The position numbers were made by a program, and so were the translations under genes. The notes beneath the pieces are model-generated. The model saw only the letters and a program-made list of their open reading frames with translations. It ran no database searches and was not told where the DNA came from. Source: Dendrophyllia cribrosa (lineage: Eukaryota; Cnidaria; Anthozoa; Scleractinia; Dendrophylliidae). From it: a DNA stretch of 64,000 bases. Shown piece after piece: positions 59,701 through 64,000 of the stretch; the first letter of the stretch is position 1; the number at the start of each line of letters is the position of its first letter. The DNA lies in the NCBI GenBank assembly GCA_024195265.1, contig JAJLRJ010000001.1:10094585-10158584 (forward strand). Reading direction: 5' to 3'.

Positions 59701-62700
59701 CGCGACAATGGAAATCCAGTTTAACGTAAATTGTTTACGTACGCTTTATTTATCGATATTTACGCGCGTAAAAGATTTAAGCGACACCTGAAAACTCGAA
59801 TTGAGAGGATGTAGGGATAGGGTCAACACAACCATATTTTTTTAAACTTAATATCCCAGAATAATGTACAGTTTAATTGAAGACCATCTTGATGAAAATG
59901 ACGGTTTTACGTATTACGTGCAACAGCAACAATAATAATTGGTTGCTAATTTTAGTTCTCAAGCAGATGAAGCCAGCTTTCTACGGGCCAATTTATTTGT
60001 CGCCCTCTTTTAAACGGAACATTGTTTTCCGTGAGAGACTATAGTTTTGTTATCCAAAAAGAAGAAATTAGGGAAAAAGGTATGTGTAACGTGTTTTAAG
60101 TATAAGTTTGAATGCGGCATCAGTCTCCCTTTCCTGGTACCAAAGGCTCATGTTTCTTGAGGCTTTAAAAATCAAACAAGTTGTAACATTCAGCAAAACA
60201 TGCGTCCTAAAAAATATTTTTTAAACCAAAAGTTAGAGTTGGTGCAGTGTAGATTTATAATTGCTGAGGATTACTTTTTCAGGCAGATACAAGCATTTGA
60301 AGAACTTTATCCTTCTTCCGTAGAGGTATGTAGATGTTAATTGGTCATTACAAGCTATTGCTGACAATACTTTTAGAGAAAAAAGATTGATTATGAACTC
60401 CCTAGCCGTTCAACGATAATACGTGTACTGGCAACAAATAATGACAAATGTCACATGCAAAATTATCACTGCCTCTCGCTATGGCTACAAAATTCATCTG
60501 GGTATCCTATTTTGTACTAGGTCCACCACGTCAAATTGTTGAATACAATAATTTATATTGCATATTATACTGATTGTCTGGGTATGTGCATGAGGGTCTC
60601 AATGGGGTGGTGGCTTTTACGGTTAACGGTTAAAATTTTGGCCTTTTCACGGCTAACGGTTAATTTCTTCCGTCCATTGTTTTAAAAAGTTAGAAATTAA
60701 TTTCTATTTTAAAAAATTAAAAATTAATTCCCATTGTTAACAGTTCCAGGACAAGACAAACTCACAAAACACAACATAACAATCTTAACAAGAGATAGCA
60801 AATGGCAAATCGTGACTAGAAATATTTTTACGGTTAACATTTTTTACGCCTAACGGTTATCCCATTTGAGACCCTAGTGCTCTTTCTCTTTTTATTTTTC
60901 ACCTAGGTCAGTTTTCTTTGTTCTTTTCAGGGGAATATATCACATAACCCCGTTTATTACAGTGTCTGAAAAGCTGGGTGCGGCTTTGATTGTAACAGGG
61001 GAGAGGCGGGGCTGAAAACAATAGCTAATAACCATATATAGCAAAACAAAGGATTATATATTCCCCTCGACGTATTCCCCCCAACATATTCCCCCCGACA
61101 TATTCCCCTCGACTTATTCCCCTCATAATAGAATAACACAAACGCGAAGACAAAATAGGGCATAACAAGGAAAACACTTTAGCATCGGTCAATATTTTGT
61201 TTACATGAAAAGACAACTTCGTCAATCTTATTCCTACGTAATTAACTTGCCGGTCGCGACCAAAAAGCGAAATATTAATAACATTATTCGATGGTATCGT
61301 ACCTCGATTCAGGTTTCGAGTCTTCAATAATGTATGACGCCTCGTTTTACGCTTGAACCTGAATATGTTTCCGCCGGTTTCCCTTGCAAAACACACCGCA
61401 ACCACTCCATTGATCTTCGAAAGATGAAGGCGGGCAGTTGGTCCATGGCGAGACCACGAGTACTGTTCATACATTTTCTTCTCTCTCTCTCCCTCCTTCT
61501 ACTCATAACGAAGCAACGTGCTCAATGCAAATTTGGCAAAAGCAAAACATGTTTACCGTCTCGCTTCGTCATGTGCCGTGATCCCAATGCGGCCTGGCGG
61601 AATCATGCTTTTTTGCATTTGAATTGAACGGAATGTTACTCTCCGAAAAATTAATAGTCAGTCTTTGTTTTAGAAAACCTCACAAGGTGAAAAATAGCTT
61701 GTTATTGACCTGTCCCTCGGGGATATGTGATATATTCCCCTCGTGGCGTTCCCTCGGGCTACGCCCTCGGGTACGCCACGAGGGGAATATATCACATATC
61801 CCCTCGCTCCTGGACAATAACCCTTACATTCTCAGTCGTGACAACTGAAGTTCGCCAGTGTTAGTTTGTCAGCAAATAACGTATGCATGTCGCTGTCTTT
61901 CTTTCTTTAAAGGTGAAAAAAATTATTTGGATCGCTAATTTTTGTTTTGCGTTTAAAAACGTCAATTCAATAAAACGTCATAGCGCTCTTCCACTGTGTT
62001 AAGATGATCCGATCGAGTTTGCTTACGTCCATTTCATTTCAGTTTTCGTCAAGCTCGCTATTCTCTTAGTTTAAACGCTCAAATTAGAGATTACAGTTAT
62101 CAGTGTTTAGTCATATGCACACGGTTTTCTTTCCATCTCTCTGGGTATAAAAATCAGCTGCATTTACATGTTTCTGTTAGCCATTGGGCAAATTTAGAGA
62201 ATAAAGGTGACACATGTCAGACGAGTACTTCACTCTGGCTTTCTCGTTCTAGAAATGCTAATCAGAGTTTGATAAATTGCCTGTTAGGTCCGACTTTGTC
62301 ACATTTCAACAAGCTGCAAAAATACCGCAACTTTAATTTATAATTTGTTGTCTTGCTTATAATAATACTAATACTATGATATACTTATATGTCTCATATA
62401 AGTATTTTGTGAAAGTTTAGTTTATTTTGTGAGAATTATTCCTTGTTATTTTCTTTTTTTCGCTGTCATCCGACAGCCCTGTAGCCTATCACATTCATGG
62501 CGAGGCATGAGACATAGACAATGTATTTCATTCATGCCGACATGAAAATAAAACTGACGTGATGCGGGAATATACATCAATAGAAATTTCATTTCAAATT
62601 ATATCGATAAATCCGTTACTATGTACAAAAAAGCGAATATTTAACAACTAATTAACGGCGAAGTTTTAGATCCGTTACTATAATATAATACAGACTTAAT

Positions 62701-63449
62701 ATTTTGCAGTTAATTAACGATGAAGTTTTGGATCTGTAATTTGACTTTTTCGCAAATTTTAAGAGTGACATAAATGCAAAATTCGCATTCAGTTACTCAA
62801 TCACCGATGTGATGCGATTGTGTTCCGAAAGTAACAACCCTCGTTATATGAAGTTGGTGCGACTGAGTTCTTTTTTCGAAATAAAAGACGGAAATTCGAA
62901 AAAAAGTGTTAAAAAATGAGATGAAATTCGTCGTTCCAGTTTCATGTAGCTGCTACATGGGTGCCCATGGGTGGGCTCTTCATGTCTAGACCGTGTTGTC
63001 AGTGGTCGGCACGAGTTGTTCAAGTTTTTCGCACAGTTCTTTTCTAAGCCCTTTTACTCTTTTCTTGACACTAATTACATAGAAACAAGGAATCTCTATC
63101 AGTCCTCCTCATTGGACCCACATACCCTCAGGCGCACTCCTGCTTTGACCAGATATACGGCATGTCATCTTGATATCATTTTGCTCGCTGCTTTCGGGGG
63201 GGTCGCTACTTTCAGCGGGGGAGGGGGGACAGTCGCTACTCTCGGAATTTATTAGCTCGATCTAAAAAAGGGGGGTATTTAAGAGGGGTGGCTTAATAGA
63301 GGATTTACGGTATACATTTCTAAAATAAAACACTGAAATGATTAATTGACGGCTTTGTTTATAGTACAAACCTCGGTGCTTTGTGCTGCAAAGTCGTTTC
63401 TAGATAGAATCGCGTTTATGATTGACAATTCTTTTGCTAAATCAGGAAC
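35071..63449 (-). CDS. Prominin (CD133) family membrane glycoprotein, 5'-partial
   Basis: I trace 16 shared coding exons on the minus strand: 63372-63449, 57861-57924, 57650-57726, 57182-57270, 56901-57053, 56208-56331, 55931-56025, 42884-42968, 41459-41605, 40831-40908, 40553-40645, 40217-40270, 40032-40112, 39091-39159, 38633-38722 and 36996-37198. The last coding exon is 35071-35185 (stop TAA) or the cassette 36132-36230. All introns are GT-AG and all phases agree, giving 564 residues with the first tail or 558 with the second. The order fits prominins: end of extracellular loop 1 (VPDLAKELS... to NRYDKYRW), TM3 (about residues 103-131), a short cytoplasmic loop, TM4 (about 155-178), loop 2 with sequons (NAT, NMT, NST, NIT, NDT, NIS), the cysteine pair CHP...SDVC just before TM5, TM5 (about 462-484), then HLRRAKTGEDIYSDEG, matching the family's KYYRRMDSEDVYDD. 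Prominins bind cholesterol and sit in membrane protrusions and cilia. The N-terminus, TM1, TM2 and most of loop 1 lie beyond 64000. Confidence 0.93.
35973..36077. mobile_element. Young palindromic MITE with 9-bp target-site duplication
   Basis: The 105-bp element has long, nearly perfect arms (TAGTCTCCTACGCAGCCGTT, then ATTAGGGCTCGTCACGCAAC, and the inverse). It is flanked on both sides by ACGTTTTGC (35964-35972 and 36078-36086). A 9-bp duplication is typical of Mutator-like (MULE) transposition. The near identity of the arms suggests a recent insertion. It lies between the two alternative last exons of the prominin gene, about 50 bp from the cassette donor. Confidence 0.85.
36132..36230 (-). 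CDS. Prominin cassette exon encoding alternative tail A
   Basis: The exon is 99 bp. The acceptor is AATAAACAG|GAAATCG and the donor is TTAACG|GTAAGA. Joined in phase 2 to the exon at 36996-37198 (CCA TG|G), it encodes a Ser/Pro-rich tail, WKSRSSPTSTPSSSDSS then PESPETNQSKKWSRY. It ends in TAA at 36134-36136, only two bases before the donor. Including the exon thus replaces the downstream tail while the 35071-35185 exon becomes 3' UTR. A stop that close to the last junction should not trigger junction-dependent decay. Vertebrate prominin-1 is known to use alternative splicing to vary its cytoplasmic tail. Confidence 0.75.
36619..36912. mobile_element. MITE with ~50-bp inverted ends and a Pol III-like B box inside
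   Basis: The left arm (AAATCATACCGTCCAGAAGG, then ACGTCGGATACCTTATTGAG and ACTTATATAACG) is repeated in inverse orientation at about 36863-36912. The centre (about 36735-36790) holds, on the minus strand, GGTTCAATCCTGAGTGGGG, which resembles a B box and the T arm of a tRNA. It sits in the prominin intron between 36996 and 36230. It has no coding capacity. Confidence 0.75.
38094..38572. mobile_element. MITE-like element with GAGTACCCC end, copy 2
   Basis: This is a second copy of the 30062-30484 family. It starts at GGCTATACGGGGATGTTCAG without the outer GGGTACTC end and finishes with GGGCGGAGCATCCCCGTATA then GTTGAGTACCCCCC. Internal GGTATATGAAAGGGTTACC-like repeats are shared. It lies in a prominin intron, directly next to the exon at 38633-38722. 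Minus-strand frames that run from the exon into it are read-through. Confidence 0.7.
39494..39699. mobile_element. MITE with ~35-bp inverted ends
   Basis: The left end (TTAAAGAGTCTGACCCACCC, then AGTTTGCATTGCGCGC) and the right end (GCGCGCAATGCAAACTGGGT, then GGGTCAGATTCTTTAA) are inverted repeats around about 130 bp. It lies in the prominin intron between 40032 and 39159. There is no coding capacity. Confidence 0.7.
42229..42293. repeat. C-rich tract (CCCCACC)n, potential quadruplex on the minus strand
   Basis: About 65 bases consist of C-runs of 4-8 separated by single A or T, ending in a run of about 18 C. The minus strand, which is the coding strand of the prominin gene here, carries the G-runs. 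It sits in an intron about 620 bp from the exon at 41459-41605. Confidence 0.7.
42566..42830. mobile_element. MITE with 22-bp inverted ends
   Basis: ACGAGAAGTCCAAGGACTAC at the left and GTAGTCCTTGGACTTCTCGT at the right bound about 265 bp. The interior carries CCTGAAGAAGGCTGG...CCAGCCGAAATATTG, a GAAGA...CGAAATATTG motif that also occurs near 14065-14098. It lies in a prominin intron, 54 bp from the exon at 42884-42968. Confidence 0.65.
43000..44340. other. AT-rich intron DNA left of the satellite
   Basis: No exon or RNA gene is visible. Near 44115-44160 is a block (ACAGTCGAACTTGTATATAA, then CGGCCCTGTTTTTAGCGGCC) of the kind found at the ends of dispersed MITEs in marine invertebrates. Its partner end is not evident. 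Confidence 0.4.
44360..44653. repeat. 15-bp tandem repeat at the left edge of the satellite
   Basis: Around 18-20 tandem copies of AGAAGATCACCCGCC carry variants (AACGATTACC, CCCTCAG, CAAAACATC). The 15-bp period keeps frame, so the minus strand shows a repetitive GDLLA-like peptide. There is no start or regulatory context, and I treat it as repeat-derived. It passes at about 44653 directly into the 28-bp satellite. Confidence 0.8.
44653..54298. repeat. 28-bp satellite array, about 300 units, in a prominin intron
   Basis: The unit is AGAAGTAGGTACGAATAGAT followed by CACCCACC (28 bp). The array has on the order of 300 copies after subtracting the LINE insertion at about 46061-47094. The main variants are AATAG or AACTG before ATCACC, and CACCCACC or CACCCGCC. 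Higher-order duplications are visible: 924 bp (33 units) between about 51470-52390 and 52394-53280, and 448 bp (16 units) between about 44771 and 45219. Every unit carries TGA in one minus-strand frame and 28 is not a multiple of three, so no long protein can be encoded without indels. The array occupies most of the roughly 13-kb intron between prominin exons 42884-42968 and 55931-56025. No spacer structure as in CRISPR exists; units abut directly. Confidence 0.95.
46061..47094 (-). pseudogene. 5'-truncated LINE with RT C-terminal part, inserted in the satellite
   Basis: The minus-strand frame from 47094 to 46145 is intact and encodes about 315 residues of a non-LTR retrotransposon ORF2. It begins CGVPQGSILGPLLVLMYIND (RT domain 4), then MFADDTSI with the catalytic FADD, then LRANKLSLNVAKTELVIIG and LGLTIDAQLSWSKHVDEIS. 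After these come LPHFDYCSPVWDS, LQKLQNRAARVI and WNNLPQDLKSVCS near the end. The upstream RT and endonuclease are missing. The 3' end is a short ATTGT-type tail (46061-46078), as in CR1/L2-like elements. Satellite units abut both ends and share GTA at the junction. The open frame suggests a recent insertion, but the truncation makes it non-autonomous. Confidence 0.9.
54483..55440 (-). pseudogene. Decayed Tx1/L1-like LINE ORF2 C-terminus
   Basis: The minus strand at about 55440-55250 encodes VVAGLKINPTKTEAIWLG and KNRNSTDKFYDFKWPREPI, the palm segment GLKIN-KTE-WLG of L1/Tx1-type RTs, followed by stops. At 55001-54483 a frame reads FPFTKLLGQIHAIPCVW and later LNIFQFKLIHNTLPHRVLTH, then RIVDSTSCLDYGEEKTLRHL and IVSCPSL, a zinc-binding zf-RVT-like pattern (C-x-x-[C/Y]...H...C). 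The middle part is missing or decayed. It lies in the same large prominin intron as the satellite, 185 bp from the array's right end. It is a different LINE clade from the 46061-47094 copy. Confidence 0.75.
55490..55562 (+). other. tRNA-like / SINE-like segment
   Basis: TAGTTAGCGCGTTTGACTTT, then CAACCTGAAGATCGGTGGCT and CGAGGCC, has the spacing of a tRNA D arm, anticodon arm and T arm, but the boxes are degenerate and the acceptor arms do not pair. It is probably a tRNA-derived repeat or pseudogene. Confidence 0.35.
55609..55757. mobile_element. Palindromic MITE (foldback)
   Basis: The left arm (GTTGTTCGAAAGGTGGATAG, then CGCTATCTAACGGATAAATC) and the right arm (GATTTATCCGGTGGATAGCG, then CTATCCATCTTTTGAACAAC) are inverted repeats with sub-repeats (ATCCAGCGGAT, ATCCACTGGAT). 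The non-coding element is about 150 bp and lies in the large prominin intron, 174 bp from the exon at 55931. Confidence 0.75.
56641..56783. mobile_element. Palindromic MITE (foldback)
   Basis: The left arm (ACTTATTGACTGAGTTAGGT, then CGGGCCGGACGGGAAAATAT and TTGGCTC) pairs with the right arm (GAGCCAAATATTTTCCCGTC, then CGGCACTCCCACTCAGTCAATAAGT split by small differences). The centre is CGGACCTCGCTGCGCTCGGT. It lies in the prominin intron between exons 56901-57053 and 56208-56331. GGCCGGACGGG-like pieces also occur at 56525-56580. Confidence 0.75.
58774..58902 (+). pseudogene. Possible N-terminal fragment of a helicase-like protein
   Basis: From an ATG in AAAATGGCG, 42 codons read MAFVDYVQEAFLKLSVNSDF, then SFDLKPEQKEEHLHIRQQN. 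The FDLKPEQKE phrase resembles the start of RecQ-like helicase domains, where it precedes the Q-motif and Walker A, but the frame ends at once in a stop and no helicase motif follows. It lies on the opposite strand inside a prominin intron. It may be a retrocopy stub or part of a dispersed repeat. The identification is weak. Confidence 0.25.
61445..61627 (+). CDS. Hypothetical small secreted protein (60 aa)
   Basis: From an ATG in a good context (TCCATGG), the frame has a basic start, a long hydrophobic core (VLFIHFLLSLSLLLLI) and a likely signal-peptidase region (KQRAQ) before CKFGKSKTCLPSRFVMC with three cysteines, and ends at TGA. This looks like a signal peptide plus a short mature peptide. 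I recognise no family. It lies antisense in a prominin intron with no visible partner exon, so chance cannot be excluded. The same frame is open upstream to 61334. Confidence 0.25.
   Translation: MARPRVLFIHFLLSLSLLLLITKQRAQCKFGKSKTCLPSRFVMCRDPNAAWRNHAFLHLN
61702..61820. mobile_element. Palindromic MITE (foldback)
   Basis: The left arm (TTATTGACCTGTCCCTCGGG, then GATATGTGATATATTCCCCT and CGTGGCG) is the inverse of the right arm (CGCCACGAGGGGAATATATC, then ACATATCCCCTCGCTCCTGG and ACAATAA). Fragments of the same motif (GGGGAATATATCACATAACC) occur near 60931, and TATTCCCCTCGAC-type short repeats occur at 61057-61122. Confidence 0.7.
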
Positions 63450-63594
63450 CTAAGAAACAAATGGAACAAAAAAAAAAGCTTCTATGACGCTTTATGGCAT
63501 ACCATGGAAAATCTTTGACCTCGTAAAAATATACGAAAGAAACAAATGAATAAAGATTACTGCGTCGGTGAGGGTTGGAAACATGAAAATATCA

Positions 63595-63757
63595 ATTGAG
63601 TTGATAACTAAATGTAAATTGGCCACAGAAAAAGATTTGAAAAGCTGACGTCTCGAGAACTAGCCCTTCATCAGATTCGCTCTGACGAAGGGATGAGCGC
63701 TCGAAACGTCAGCTTTTTTAATCTTTTTCAGTGGCCAATTTACCTTATCAACTCAGT
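63595..63757. mobile_element. Palindromic MITE (foldback) at the 5' edge of the prominin fragment
   Basis: The left arm (TTGAGTTGATAACTAAATGT, then AAATTGGCCACAGAAAAAGA) and the right arm (TCTTTTTCAGTGGCCAATTT, then ACCTTATCAACTCAGTT) are inverted. The core is AAAAGCTGACGTCTCGAGAA against CGCTCGAAACGTCAGCTTTT around CTCTGACGAAGG. A diverged relative of the core (CCTGACGAATACCTAGCACT, then CGAAACATCAG) lies at 59330-59368. Confidence 0.7.
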
Positions 63758-64000
63758 TAAAATAAACAAATTTTCATTTTACAGTCAAAGTACTCAGCGC
63801 GTTCCGCTTATCATTTGGGAATGACTTTCATTAATCGGGAACGGATTGCATTATTGAAATCAAAATTCAGGTTTAAAATTGATTATTGGAATCTTCAAAC
63901 GGTAGCCTCATTCGAAATAACGAATGCAGATTGGTTTGTTATTGACATCAGGCGAATGGTCACGTGCGACAGTTGGCCAACCTCGTTCCCAGGGTCCCTG

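Larger units (their letters stand above)
57925..63371 (-). other. Large prominin intron, repeat-bearing
   Basis: This 5.4-kb intron separates the exon at 63372-63449 from that at 57861-57924. Protein alignment to the family leaves no gap here, so no exon appears to be missing. It holds a possible helicase-like fragment (about 58774-58902), a small secreted-type frame on the opposite strand (61445-61627), a foldback element (61702-61820) and a G-rich stretch near 63195-63290. Confidence 0.7.

Overview
This window is animal (metazoan) nuclear DNA. It is AT-rich by eye, has spliced genes with GT-AG introns, and is packed with decayed LINE retrotransposons, palindromic MITE-like elements, minisatellites and one large satellite. 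The gene content (two short two-pore potassium channels, a prominin, one tRNA) and the repeat style suggest an anthozoan cnidarian such as a coral or sea anemone. That placement is inference; no species call is possible from the sequence alone.

Layout: 1-16.6 kb has no gene I can support. It holds MITEs, a degenerate LINE on the minus strand (4.9-5.9 kb), a 37-bp minisatellite (8.3-9.15 kb), a tandemly duplicated LINE 3' end whose basic linker has become a huge GAA/GAC array (10.7-12.5 kb), and a LINE inserted in another LINE (12.7-14.3 kb). From 16.6 to 28 kb lie two complete two-exon K2P potassium channel genes on the plus strand. They share an intron that splits the first glycine codon of the pore-1 GYG filter, so they look like a tandem duplicate pair. 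From 28 to 35 kb the DNA is repeat-rich with a tRNA-Val(AAC) gene and one candidate orphan exon.

From 35 kb to the right edge, the minus strand carries the 3' part of a prominin (CD133) family gene. I traced 16 shared coding exons plus two alternative last coding exons, with matching phases throughout. They cover the end of extracellular loop 1, TM3, TM4, extracellular loop 2, TM5 and the cytoplasmic tail; the 5' part lies beyond 64000. A 99-bp cassette exon appears to switch between a Ser/Pro-rich tail and an acidic, tyrosine-containing tail.

One prominin intron (42969-55930) is about 13 kb long because it holds a roughly 10-kb array of a 28-bp satellite. That array grades at one end into a 15-bp repeat, contains internal higher-order duplications (924 bp and 448 bp), and is interrupted by a 5'-truncated LINE. 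A second, Tx1/L1-like LINE relic flanks it. The most notable items are the prominin tail switch, the satellite and its apparent origin (15-bp unit plus a 13-bp insertion), and the retroelement-derived trinucleotide array.
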